From: an uncultured bacterium
Lineage (GTDB): Bacteria; Fidelibacterota; Marinisomatia; Marinisomatales; UBA1611
Assembly: GCA_905478065.1 (NCBI GenBank)
Contig: CAJQGZ010000031.1
Span: forward strand, 1-39,119
DNA: 39,119 nt
Reading direction: 5' to 3'
How positions within the stretch are numbered: position 1 is the stretch's first letter; each line of letters opens with the position of its first letter. The notes below the pieces were generated by a model. That model was not told where the DNA came from. It worked only from the letters and a program-made list of their open reading frames with translations, and ran no database searches. A program made the position numbers and the translations under genes. Of the stretch, positions 18,361-27,060 are shown one piece after another.

Positions 18361-18915
18361 TTGATTGCATTTATAGGTTTAGGGAATGTTGGTGATAAGT
18401 ATAAAGAAACAAAACATAATGCTGGATTTTGGGTGATTGATGAGATGGCAAATAGAAATAATATTTCTTTCAAACCGGGGAATGGTGATTACGTGATTGC
18501 ATCAAAGATGAACAAGTTTTTTCTTGTAAAACCTACTTCAGGTATGAACCGTAGTGGAAGCGCTGTTAAGCAAATAATAGATTCAAAAAAGTTGCTAGCA
18601 GAACAAATTTGTATAATTGTAGATGATGTAGATCTTCCACTGGGTAAAATACGAATTAAGCCAAAAGGTGGTGATGGCTCTCACAGGGGCTTAGAAAACA
18701 TTATATATACTCTGAAAACTGATAGATTTCCGCGCCTTAGGTATGGTATTGGTACAGATGAGGAAATGCGGCCTGCAGAAAACTATGTGTTGAAGCCGTT
18801 TAAAAATGAAGAAGAAAAATCTTTTTCTACTGAAATCACTAAAAAAGCAGCGGACGCGTTGGATAGTTTTATTTTTAATGGTTTAAATAAAACAATGAAT
18901 ATTTATAATTCTTAA
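18361..18915 (+). CDS. pth: Peptidyl-tRNA hydrolase
   Basis: Pth releases peptides from peptidyl-tRNA that has dropped off the ribosome. At 184 residues it keeps GLGN at the N-terminus, KHNAGFWVID with the catalytic His, SGMNRSG with the tRNA/substrate Asn, VDDVDLPLGKIRIKPKGG with the catalytic Asp, and SHRGLENI. Two differences from the commonest form are GLGNVG in place of GLGNPG and HRGL in place of HNGL. The start is a TTG directly before IAFIGLGN; no clear ribosome-binding site is seen, and translation may be coupled to rplY 17 bases upstream. Confidence 0.94.
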   Translation: MIAFIGLGNVGDKYKETKHNAGFWVIDEMANRNNISFKPGNGDYVIASKMNKFFLVKPTSGMNRSGSAVKQIIDSKKLLAEQICIIVDDVDLPLGKIRIKPKGGDGSHRGLENIIYTLKTDRFPRLRYGIGTDEEMRPAENYVLKPFKNEEEKSFSTEITKKAADALDSFIFNGLNKTMNIYNS

Positions 18916-18936
18916 TAATGGAGATAAAAACAAATA

Positions 18937-21120
18937 ATGCAAAATGAAAATAACTATATTTTGTTTGTGATATTATCTGGAGTGATAGCCATGGCATTTG
19001 CTTTTTGGAAGACTTCTTGGATAAACAGACAAAAAGAAGGAAATGAGAGAATGCAATTCATAGGTAAAAGTATTGCAGATGGAGCCATGGCATTTTTGCG
19101 TGCGGAGTATCGAATTCTAGCAGTTTTTGTTGTAGCAGTCGCTTTTATTCTTGGGTATGCGAATTCAGGAAGATCCGACTCAAGTGCGCTGATATCTCTT
19201 TCTTTTATTGTTGGTGCTTCTGCATCGGGTTTAGCTGGTTTTTTAGGAATGAGAGTTGCTACAAAAGCTAACAATAGAACCACGCATGCTGCTGAAACAA
19301 GTTTAGCTAAGGCCCTAAACGTTGCGTTTAGTGGTGGTGCAGTTATGGGTTTGAGTGTTGTTGGACTAGGCGTTTTAGGTTTGGGCATCCTTTTTTATGT
19401 TTATAAATCTATGGAAATTTTTAATAATGATACTTCAATGATATTAAATGTTTTATCTGGGTTTTCATTAGGGGCCTCATCAATTGCGCTTTTTGCGAGA
19501 GTTGGTGGTGGTATTTATACAAAAGCAGCTGATGTTGGAGCAGATTTAGTTGGGAAAGTTGAATCTGGCATACCAGAAGACCATCCACTAAATCCTGCTA
19601 CAATAGCAGACAATGTTGGTGACAATGTTGGTGATGTAGCTGGAATGGGAGCAGATCTATTTGAATCATATGTTGGTTCGATTATTGGGTCAATGGTTCT
19701 AGGTTCAACTCTTTTTGCGTACGGAGTAGGGTTTGACATAAGTTTTGTTATTTTACCTCTAGTTATAGCTGGGGCGGGGATAATAGTTTCTATCATTGGT
19801 ACTTTCATGGTTTCTGTGAAAGACGGAGGAGACCCTCAAAAGGGTTTAAACCAAGGTGAGTTCGGTAGCGGTATCATAATGGTAGCAGTTATTTATTTTT
19901 TAATAACAAGTTTGTTGCCAGAAAAGTTTACAACTCAAGAGGGTGCTGGGGTCACATATGATAGTTTAGGTGTTTTCTATGCTACTATTATAGGTCTGTT
20001 TGGTGGCTTAGGTATTGGTAAAATAACAGAATACTATACTGGAACGGGAACAAAACCTGTCATGTCTATTACCAAACAATCTATGACCGGACCAGCCACT
20101 AACATAATTGCTGGCTTAGGAATAGGAATGGAGTCTACGGCAGTTCCAGTAATAATTATATCAGGAAGTATTATGGGAGCCTATCATTTTGCTGGTTTAT
20201 ATGGTATTGCAATGGCCGCATTAGGAATGCTAGCTAACACAGGTATACAGTTAGCAGTAGATGCTTATGGTCCAATTTCTGATAATGCCGGAGGCATCGC
20301 AGAAATGGCTGAGCTTCCTAAGGAAGTTCGTGAGAGGACTGATAAGCTTGATGCTGTCGGTAATACTACTGCTGCTATTGGAAAAGGGTTTGCTATTGGT
20401 TCTGCTGCTTTAACAGCGTTAGCTCTGTTTGCTGCGTTTAAAGTAAAAACTGGAATCGATATAATTAATATTTCTGATCCGATGGTGATGGCTGGATTGT
20501 TCATTGGTGGAATGTTGCCTTTTCTTTTTTCTTCAATGGCTATGGGTGCTGTTGGGAGAGCTGCTATGGCAATGATTGAAGAAGTACGGCGCCAGTTTAA
20601 AGAAATCCCGGAACTAAAAAAAGCTCTTGAAATAATGAATCTCAAGAAAAGGGAAGATTGGAGCGAAGAAGATAATAAGGTTTATAATGATGCTCTTGGT
20701 AAGGCAGAACATGGAAAGTGCGTTGAGATTTCAACTGAATCCGCAATAAGAGAAATGCTTCTCCCTGGTCTTTTAGCTGTTGTTACACCGGTAGTTGTAG
20801 GTTTCGCACCAAGAATGTTTGGCAGTAATCAAGGCCCTGAAATCCTTGGTGGATTACTTGCTGGAGTCACAGTAACTGGTGTCTGCATGGCAATCTTCCA
20901 ATCTAATTCAGGAGGTGCTTGGGACAATGCTAAAAAAATGATTGAGGAAGGCGTAGAGATAGACGGGCAAAAATTAAGCAAGGGTTCTGAAGCGCATAAA
21001 GCTGCTGTTGTAGGAGACACAGTCGGAGATCCTTTTAAAGACACTTCTGGGCCTTCGTTAAATATTTTGATAAAACTAATGTCAGTGGTGTCATTAGTCA
21101 TTGCACCGTTAATAAAATAA
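18937..21120 (+). CDS. hppA: K+-dependent membrane pyrophosphatase, probably sodium-translocating
   Basis: This 727-residue integral membrane protein couples pyrophosphate hydrolysis to ion export. It has about 16 hydrophobic segments and the conserved acidic loops [39 protein letters not shown] and [18 protein letters not shown] that bind Mg-PPi. [18 protein letters not shown] has Ala where K+-independent enzymes have Lys, which marks the K+-dependent clade. The Glu in [10 protein letters not shown] is the position I recall for sodium-pumping enzymes; proton pumps usually read DLFGSY. Ion choice is therefore inference. It lies between pth and rpsF. Confidence 0.96.
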   Translation: MQNENNYILFVILSGVIAMAFAFWKTSWINRQKEGNERMQFIGKSIADGAMAFLRAEYRILAVFVVAVAFILGYANSGRSDSSALISLSFIVGASASGLAGFLGMRVATKANNRTTHAAETSLAKALNVAFSGGAVMGLSVVGLGVLGLGILFYVYKSMEIFNNDTSMILNVLSGFSLGASSIALFARVGGGIYTKAADVGADLVGKVESGIPEDHPLNPATIADNVGDNVGDVAGMGADLFESYVGSIIGSMVLGSTLFAYGVGFDISFVILPLVIAGAGIIVSIIGTFMVSVKDGGDPQKGLNQGEFGSGIIMVAVIYFLITSLLPEKFTTQEGAGVTYDSLGVFYATIIGLFGGLGIGKITEYYTGTGTKPVMSITKQSMTGPATNIIAGLGIGMESTAVPVIIISGSIMGAYHFAGLYGIAMAALGMLANTGIQLAVDAYGPISDNAGGIAEMAELPKEVRERTDKLDAVGNTTAAIGKGFAIGSAALTALALFAAFKVKTGIDIINISDPMVMAGLFIGGMLPFLFSSMAMGAVGRAAMAMIEEVRRQFKEIPELKKALEIMNLKKREDWSEEDNKVYNDALGKAEHGKCVEISTESAIREMLLPGLLAVVTPVVVGFAPRMFGSNQGPEILGGLLAGVTVTGVCMAIFQSNSGGAWDNAKKMIEEGVEIDGQKLSKGSEAHKAAVVGDTVGDPFKDTSGPSLNILIKLMSVVSLVIAPLIK

Positions 21121-21136
21121 AATTTAAGGAGATTAT

Positions 21137-21562
21137 ATGCGATATTACGAATTAATATATATTGTCAGTTCAAATGTTGAACGAAAAAAAAATGACCAAG
21201 CCATGAAAGAAATTGGTGAAAAAATACAAGAAACAGGGTCAAAAATCATTAATCATATTGTTTGGGGAAAGAAAAAACTAGCTTATCCAATCAAAAATAA
21301 TACCTATGGAACTTACATCCTTGCTCATTATCAAGGGGGTGATAATGATAAGCTTCGTGAGTTTGACTCTTGGTTAAAGCTTAGTGACTTAACTATTCGA
21401 CATATGATTGTAAAGCTAGATGAAAAACCTGATACTGTAGAAAGTCTTGAAGGAGATAAGTCTGAAAATGATACTGCAGAAAAGGGAGAAGATAAAAGTC
21501 CGGATGAAGAAAGTCTAAAAAAAGAAAAAAATAAAGATGAAGAAAACAAGGAGGCTGAATAA
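21137..21562 (+). CDS. rpsF: 30S ribosomal protein bS6 with a long charged tail
   Basis: bS6 pairs with bS18 on the 30S platform. The fold covers roughly residues 1-97: [15 protein letters not shown], the [20 protein letters not shown] block (about 42-61) and [15 protein letters not shown]. The final 44 residues are a low-complexity E/K/D/S tail, longer than in most bS6 proteins. An AAGGAG site lies before the ATG. The stop overlaps the rpsR start by one base, and no ssb lies between them. Confidence 0.96.
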   Translation: MRYYELIYIVSSNVERKKNDQAMKEIGEKIQETGSKIINHIVWGKKKLAYPIKNNTYGTYILAHYQGGDNDKLREFDSWLKLSDLTIRHMIVKLDEKPDTVESLEGDKSENDTAEKGEDKSPDEESLKKEKNKDEENKEAE

Positions 21563-21789
21563 TGGCTTTTCAAACAAGAAGAAAATATTGCTTTTTCAAA
21601 GAAAATAACATCACAGCTGTAGATTATAAAGATGTTAAATTGTTAAAAAGGTTTACGAATGACAACGGTAAAATTATGCCACGTAGGGTAACCGGTACTA
21701 GTGCAAAAATGCATCGGAAAGTTGTTAGTGCTATTAAAAGAGCTAGAACTATTGGTCTAATGCCATTTGTTGATAGCGGTTCTGAATAA
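21562..21789 (+). CDS. rpsR: 30S ribosomal protein bS18
   Basis: This 75-residue protein contains the family core [19 protein letters not shown] and [29 protein letters not shown]. At the N-terminus RRKYCFFK keeps only one of the cysteines found in zinc-binding forms, so it probably does not bind zinc. The start overlaps the rpsF stop (TAATG), which allows translational coupling and equal amounts of the bS6/bS18 pair. rplI follows after 18 bases. Confidence 0.97.
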   Translation: MAFQTRRKYCFFKENNITAVDYKDVKLLKRFTNDNGKIMPRRVTGTSAKMHRKVVSAIKRARTIGLMPFVDSGSE

Positions 21790-21807
21790 AAATACGGAGA
21801 TTATATC

Positions 21808-22251
21808 ATGAAAGTTATTTTACTTAACGATGTCGAAAACTTAGGACTAGCTGGGGATGTTATAACTGTAAAACCGGGGCATGCTAGGAATAGACTAATA
21901 CCTCAAGGCCTGGCATTAAGAGCTTCTACAAAAAACGTCGCTGTTGCAAGTGAACGCAAGAAAGTTGCTAATACCAAACTCGAGCGCGAAAATAGTGCTT
22001 TGCAAAATTTAGCTAAAAAGCTCAGCAATGTAGAAATTACTATTGAAGTAAACGTTGGCGAAGAAGAAAAAATGTTTGGTTCTATTACAAATATAGATAT
22101 TCATAAAGAATTAGCTGCTAAGGGTTTTGATTTAGATAAAAATCAAATAACTATAAAAGAGCCCATTAAGGCATTGGGTATATATCATGCAACTGTTGAA
22201 GTAGCAAAAAATATAAAACCTGATATTAAACTATATGTAATTAAGGGTTAA
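21808..22251 (+). CDS. rplI: 50S ribosomal protein bL9
   Basis: bL9 is 147 residues long, the normal size. The N-terminal rRNA-binding domain has MKVILLNDVENLGLAGDVITVKPGHARNRLIPQGLA (first 36 residues), followed by the long connecting helix and the C-terminal domain beginning near LSNVEITIEVNVGEEEKMFGSIT. It closes the rpsF-rpsR-rplI ribosomal set; priA begins 17 bases later. Confidence 0.97.
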   Translation: MKVILLNDVENLGLAGDVITVKPGHARNRLIPQGLALRASTKNVAVASERKKVANTKLERENSALQNLAKKLSNVEITIEVNVGEEEKMFGSITNIDIHKELAAKGFDLDKNQITIKEPIKALGIYHATVEVAKNIKPDIKLYVIKG

Positions 22252-22268
22252 CACTCTAATATTTTATA

Positions 22269-24497
22269 ATGTTTGCAGAGGTATCGTTACCAATATCTTC
22301 GTTTAAAACATTTACATATTTAGTACCTGAAAATCTAGAGACCCAATCTTTAATTGGCTCAAGGGTTACTGTCCCCTTTGGTAATAGAAAAGTAAGTGGA
22401 GTCATAGTATCGTTAATGGACAGCACTTCTTTTAGTGGTGAAGTTAAATCAATTTCTAGCTTTGATGATGATGCTCCGATTATTTCTCAAAATTTATGGA
22501 AGCTGGTTAGGTGGGTAAGTCATTATTATATTACGCCAATTGGATTAGTATATAATACTGTACTCTCATTTAACATATCAAAAAATTATATACCTCGTCA
22601 ATCATGGTTTGTGAAAAATAGCAGTAAAGATATAGATCTTTTATTAAAAAAAACAGCTCCTAAGCAGTACCTTGTTTACAAAGCTATTCAACAATCTTCT
22701 CAGAAATATATTAAAGTATCTTCTTTAAAAAATATAAGCTCTAATCCTATATCAATTTGTAAAGCACTCCAAATCAAAGGGTGTATTGAGTTAGTAAAAA
22801 AAGATGATAATCAAGGCGGAAATAGTTTGACGTTTAATCCTGTAAAAAAAAATATTTCTTATAATGAAGATCAGCTTAAGGTTATTGATAATATAAAATC
22901 TTCTCTTAAGACTAAAAAATTTAAATCAAACTTGTTGCATGGAGTCACAGGCAGCGGTAAAACAGAAATTTTTATTGAAGTCATCAAAGCTGTGATTAAA
23001 ATGGAAAGGTCAGCCATTATTTTAATTCCGGAAATTTCATTAACCCCTCAAATCGCAGGGAGATTTAAGGATGTTTTTGGTCAAGAAATTGCCTTGTGGC
23101 ATTCTCAATTAACAAAATCTCAAAGGGCAAAAACTTGGAATGAAATAAATAACGGTGATTGTAAAATTGTCATAGGAGCTAGGAGCGCAGTTTTTTCACC
23201 AGTAAAAAAATTAGGTTTAATTATCGTAGATGAGGAGCACGATTCCTCTTTCAAGCAAGATTCCCCATCGCCTAGATATCACGCGAGAGATGTTGCTATT
23301 ATGCGAGCAAAAATCGAAGAGTGCACTGTTATACTATCTAGTGCAACGCCTAGTTTAGAAACATTTTATAATTATAAAAATTCCAAACACAGGTACTTAA
23401 GTCTGCCAAAGAGATATGGCAAAGCTGTATACCCTACTGTTAAAGTTGTGGATTTAATTGATGAAAGTAAGGAAACTGGAAAATTCAACATAATTATATC
23501 TGGAACACTACAACGAAAGATAGAAGAAAAATTAAAAAACAATGAGCAAGTATTGCTAATCCAAAATAGAAGAGGTCATTCCCCAACTGTTAAATGTTCA
23601 GATTGTGGATCTCTTGTTATGTGTTCTGCTTGTAAAACACCACTCACTTTTCATAAGTATGATAACAAGCTCAAATGTCATATATGTGGATTTATAAGTA
23701 GTAAAATTTTAGATACTTGCAAGGACTGTCAAAGTCAAAATTTTTTATATGTTGGCACTGGGACACAAAAAGTAGAGAGTATTTTACAAGAGACTTTTCC
23801 AAATGCTAAAATATCAAGAGTCGATCATGACAGCACTAAAAAAGATTCATCTGCAATCAAAATACTGCAATCATTTCTTGATGGGAAAGTTGATATATTA
23901 TTAGGAACTCAAATGATTGCGAAAGGTTTAGATTTTCCAGGTATTACCTTAGTTGGAATCATTAATGCGGACCTAGGTCTTCATCTTCCTGACTTCAGAT
24001 CTAGTGAGCGAACTTTTCAATTGATATATCAAGCGTCAGGAAGAGCAGGAAGAGGTCAAAAAAAAGGGGAGGTCATTATTCAGACATATGATAAAGACAA
24101 CGCAGTTATCCAAGCAGCATCTAGACTCAATTTAGAAAAATATTATGAGGACATGTTAGATGATAGGCAGCTGCTTAACTATCCACCTTATAGTTGGGTT
24201 GCAAAAATTGAATTTATTGGATCAAACCCAAAATCTGTTTTTTCATTATCAAATAAAATCCGTAATAATTTAATGAATCCATATAAGGGGCTTGAAATAT
24301 TAGGCCCGGCACCCTGTTTCAAAGAGAAAGTAAATAATAAATATAGATTTCAAATTATATTAAAATCATCGAAAAAATATGATGTAAACAGTAGTAAGCT
24401 ACATTTTTTTGTTAGTCAAAATTTTGTTAAGTATAACAATAAAGTTCCAGGTTCAAATAAAATCCACATTCATATTGATCCAGTGACAATGATATGA
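22269..24497 (+). CDS. priA: Primosomal protein N' (replication restart helicase)
   Basis: PriA recognises stalled forks and reloads the replicative helicase. The 742 residues include an N-terminal 3-prime-DNA-binding domain (VTVPFGNRKVSGVIV), Walker A LLHGVTGSGKTEIF, DEEH-type Walker B LIIVDEEHDSSFKQD, SSATPSLE, and a zinc-binding block with eight cysteines arranged as CSDC, CSAC, CHIC and CKDC. The helicase motifs LLGTQMIAKGLDFPG and YQASGRAGRG follow. The stop overlaps the next gene by 4 bases. Confidence 0.97.
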   Translation: MFAEVSLPISSFKTFTYLVPENLETQSLIGSRVTVPFGNRKVSGVIVSLMDSTSFSGEVKSISSFDDDAPIISQNLWKLVRWVSHYYITPIGLVYNTVLSFNISKNYIPRQSWFVKNSSKDIDLLLKKTAPKQYLVYKAIQQSSQKYIKVSSLKNISSNPISICKALQIKGCIELVKKDDNQGGNSLTFNPVKKNISYNEDQLKVIDNIKSSLKTKKFKSNLLHGVTGSGKTEIFIEVIKAVIKMERSAIILIPEISLTPQIAGRFKDVFGQEIALWHSQLTKSQRAKTWNEINNGDCKIVIGARSAVFSPVKKLGLIIVDEEHDSSFKQDSPSPRYHARDVAIMRAKIEECTVILSSATPSLETFYNYKNSKHRYLSLPKRYGKAVYPTVKVVDLIDESKETGKFNIIISGTLQRKIEEKLKNNEQVLLIQNRRGHSPTVKCSDCGSLVMCSACKTPLTFHKYDNKLKCHICGFISSKILDTCKDCQSQNFLYVGTGTQKVESILQETFPNAKISRVDHDSTKKDSSAIKILQSFLDGKVDILLGTQMIAKGLDFPGITLVGIINADLGLHLPDFRSSERTFQLIYQASGRAGRGQKKGEVIIQTYDKDNAVIQAASRLNLEKYYEDMLDDRQLLNYPPYSWVAKIEFIGSNPKSVFSLSNKIRNNLMNPYKGLEILGPAPCFKEKVNNKYRFQIILKSSKKYDVNSSKLHFFVSQNFVKYNNKVPGSNKIHIHIDPVTMI

Positions 24498-25390
24498 AAA
24501 AAGCACTAGGATTAGTATTAATAGCATCTTTATTTGCGAATGAAAATCGACCTGGTTTATCTACTTGGTTTTCCGCCTCTGAACTATCTCATGCTGGAGG
24601 GGGCAAGTTGTTAATCATGCCGACTTCAAGAAATGTAAACATGATAACATCTATTAAAAATCAATCTTTCTCAACTTCATTCATTTTCTACCCCGCGGGT
24701 ATTCAAGCACAGTCTGTTTCATTGATTTACCCAAAGAATAATAAAATTATAATTAGATCAATAAACCATATATCTTACGGAGCTTTCAACGGTTATGATG
24801 AAAATGCTCAACAAACAGAAAACTACACGGCAAGTGATACATGGATTAAGTTAGGATATTCAAAGGCATCAAAATCACTACCATTAAGCTTTGGGATTTC
24901 AAACCAGATATATATTTCTAAATTAGAAGACCATAATTCTACGTCATTATATTCCTCTTTTGGTATTATTTGGCATTTGGATAAATACAATTTAGATATT
25001 GGAGGAAGGATTAAAGACCTCCTTTTAATACACAAGAGCACAGATATAGGTGCTAGCGATAATTCATTAGAGGTAGAGATGGGATTTTGCAAAAAGTTAA
25101 CCTATCTACCGTTAAAGCTTTCAATAGATTGTATAATTAGCAATGATTTGAGACCTGAAGATTATTTTATAAGTGGAGTTTTTACAATTTCTAAAAATAT
25201 TTATTTGACTATAGGGACATCTACAAGAAAATATAGCCAAAACACAGAGCAAAATCTAACGCGCACAATTTTTGGCTCAAGCGGGATTGGAGTCAAATAT
25301 AAAAATAAAGATCTTACAATAGGGTATGGTTTGTATTTCTATGGCACAGGAGGTTTCTCAAATGGATTAGACTTAACTATAAATTTTTAA
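24494..25390 (+). CDS. Predicted outer-membrane beta-barrel protein (PorV/PorQ-like pattern)
   Basis: The 298-residue protein has a short N-terminal hydrophobic leader ending near LFAN, then almost entirely alternating polar/hydrophobic beta strands, ending in the aromatic-rich DLTINF typical of a barrel C-terminus. Early residues (SELSHAGGGKLLIMPTSRN) resemble the glycine-rich start and Asn/Pro loop of PorV/PorQ/FadL-type barrels of the FCB group. It overlaps priA by 4 bases and the lipase gene by one base (TAATG), so it is made together with the lipase. I cannot assign a transport substrate or prove a type IX secretion link. Confidence 0.65.
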   Translation: MKKALGLVLIASLFANENRPGLSTWFSASELSHAGGGKLLIMPTSRNVNMITSIKNQSFSTSFIFYPAGIQAQSVSLIYPKNNKIIIRSINHISYGAFNGYDENAQQTENYTASDTWIKLGYSKASKSLPLSFGISNQIYISKLEDHNSTSLYSSFGIIWHLDKYNLDIGGRIKDLLLIHKSTDIGASDNSLEVEMGFCKKLTYLPLKLSIDCIISNDLRPEDYFISGVFTISKNIYLTIGTSTRKYSQNTEQNLTRTIFGSSGIGVKYKNKDLTIGYGLYFYGTGGFSNGLDLTINF

Positions 25391-26592
25391 TGAAAAAAAT
25401 TATAGTTTATCTAATTCTCAGTAATATTTTATTTGCTCAAAATAAATACCCCATAGTTTTAATTCATGGTTTTTTTGGATGGGGTAATAATGAAATGGGA
25501 GATTATCGATATTGGGGTGGCAAAAAAGACATTCAAAAAATGTTAGAAGAGAACGGGTTTAAGGTATTTAATGTCTCAATTGGCCCAATATCTTCAAATT
25601 GGGATAGAGCCGTGGAGGTATATTATCAGTTAAAAGGTGGGCAAGTAGATTATGGGCTTAATCATTCTAAAAAATATGGCCTTGAACAAAAGCCAATAGA
25701 TAAAATCTACAAGGGATTATATCCTGAGTGGAGTATTGAAAATCCGGTTCATCTAGTTGGACATAGCATGGGAGGGCAGACAGCAAGAATGCTTCAATAT
25801 TTATTAGAAAATGAAATTTATATAGATGATAGCTTGGGTTTTATAGAAAATTCAGATTTGTTGGGCAGGTCTAAAAAAGGTTGGGTGTCTAGCATTACTT
25901 CCTTGGCAACGCCACACGATGGAAGTACTTTGACAGATATAGTTACTAAGACTTTTCCTTTTATTCAGTACTTTATTGGTCTTGCTGGAGTTGTTGGGAC
26001 AAATTTTTATGATTTTGATCTTAGTCAGTGGGACATAAATCGAAAAGATAATGAAAACTGGTATAAGTATGTTCAAAGAATGTGGAGTCATAATGCTTGG
26101 GACACAAAGAATATAAGCTCTTGGGATTTAAGTTTAGATGGTGCCTCAGAACTAAATAGTTTTTTAAATGTTAGTCCCGATGTCTATTATTTCTCTTATT
26201 CATTTTCAGCTACGTCTAAAGATGAAGAAACGGGTTATCATGTACCAAATAAAGATGTGTTTCTATTAATTCGTTCAAGAGCTAAACTTTTAGGTTCAAG
26301 AATAGTATTTACTAGTAATGGGAATGAAACAGATTCTACGTGGTGGGAGAATGATGGTATAGTCAATTCCAGGTCTATGAACGGGCCAACTACCGGTGAA
26401 AATGGTGCAGATGCAATAGTTAATTATGATCAATCTGCCCCTCTTATTCAGGGACAGTGGTATACCTTCGAACGAATTAATTTAGATCACTATCAAAGTG
26501 TTGGGCATATGCTTCCTAAAGGGAAAAGAAAATTTCTAGATTCTATTTACATTAACCATGCACATTTATTATGGTCTCTTCCCGAAAACTAG
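25390..26592 (+). CDS. Exported triacylglycerol lipase, family I.5 (Bacillus/Staphylococcus type)
   Basis: A signal peptide (residues 1 to about 17, ending LFAQ) precedes an alpha/beta hydrolase. YPIVLIHGFFGWG gives the oxyanion loop and GHSMGGQTAR the nucleophile Ser126. SLATPHDGSTL follows, WWENDGIVNSRSMNGP gives Asp322, and LDHYQSVGH gives His367. The whole chain matches Geobacillus L1-type lipases, including the zinc-site stretch: Asp72 and His92 keep the 20-residue spacing of L1 Asp61/His81, and Asp246 fits Asp238. Leu98 replaces the second His, so the zinc site looks incomplete. It is coupled to the beta-barrel gene upstream. It is likely secreted to hydrolyse lipids or esters. Confidence 0.9.
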   Translation: MKKIIVYLILSNILFAQNKYPIVLIHGFFGWGNNEMGDYRYWGGKKDIQKMLEENGFKVFNVSIGPISSNWDRAVEVYYQLKGGQVDYGLNHSKKYGLEQKPIDKIYKGLYPEWSIENPVHLVGHSMGGQTARMLQYLLENEIYIDDSLGFIENSDLLGRSKKGWVSSITSLATPHDGSTLTDIVTKTFPFIQYFIGLAGVVGTNFYDFDLSQWDINRKDNENWYKYVQRMWSHNAWDTKNISSWDLSLDGASELNSFLNVSPDVYYFSYSFSATSKDEETGYHVPNKDVFLLIRSRAKLLGSRIVFTSNGNETDSTWWENDGIVNSRSMNGPTTGENGADAIVNYDQSAPLIQGQWYTFERINLDHYQSVGHMLPKGKRKFLDSIYINHAHLLWSLPEN

Positions 26593-26598
26593 TATGTT

Positions 26599-26627
26599 TA
26601 TAATTTATTTTTATTTGTAATATACAA
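26599..26627 (+). promoter_or_regulatory. Candidate -10 box and MarR-type operator ahead of the MarR gene
   Basis: A perfect TATAAT (26599-26604) is followed by the palindrome TTGTA-ATA-TACAA (26615-26627), which ends two bases before the MarR start codon. A repressor bound there would cover the transcription start, a common autoregulation layout. No convincing -35 box is seen. Confidence 0.4.
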
Positions 26628-26629
26628 CT

Positions 26630-27052
26630 ATGAACCATGGTGAGTTTCTTATATCGTTTTTAATCGACCTTCAAAGAGTTTTTCGGACAAAAGTTGTTCC
26701 TAAAGACTTGCCATATAGTCAGGTCCAAGCAATAATCATAATTCCTAGTGACGGTATTGAAATGTCAGAATTATCATTAACATTGGGTTTAGATAATAGT
26801 ACGGTCACTAGACTGGTTGAACGATTAGAGGTGAAGGGTTTTGTTAAAAGAAAAAAAAATAAGCTTGATAAACGGTCAATTATTGTATCCCTAAAGAAAA
26901 AGGGGATGAGTATTCAAAAAAGCATTGAAAAAAAATTAGATGAAATTGGAGAACAAATATTTTTTGAAACTAACCAAAGTCAAAAAGAAATTTCTTTAGA
27001 AAATTTATCATCTTTTCAATGGAAATTGCGAAAAACTTTCTTAAAAAGGTGA
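26630..27052 (+). CDS. MarR-family transcriptional regulator
   Basis: This 140-residue protein has the MarR winged helix-turn-helix: GIEMSELSLTLGLDNSTVTRLVERLEVKGFVKRKKNKLDKRS (about residues 42-83) contains the recognition helix and the DKRS wing (DxRS motif). Helices at both ends should form the dimer. It is 8 bases upstream of mutY and probably co-transcribed with it. A palindrome directly upstream suggests autoregulation. The ligand or signal is unknown. Confidence 0.9.
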   Translation: MNHGEFLISFLIDLQRVFRTKVVPKDLPYSQVQAIIIIPSDGIEMSELSLTLGLDNSTVTRLVERLEVKGFVKRKKNKLDKRSIIVSLKKKGMSIQKSIEKKLDEIGEQIFFETNQSQKEISLENLSSFQWKLRKTFLKR

Positions 27053-27060
27053 AAATTAAT

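Noticed and set aside
18954-20645. Several antisense open frames opposite hppA
   Set aside because: They mirror the small-residue codons of a conserved membrane protein; no motif or start signal supports them.
27019-27060. Longer mutY start inside the MarR gene
   Set aside because: The ATG at 27061 has a proper AAGGTG site at 9 bases and matches the family N-terminus; the extension would add a basic stretch not seen in MutY.
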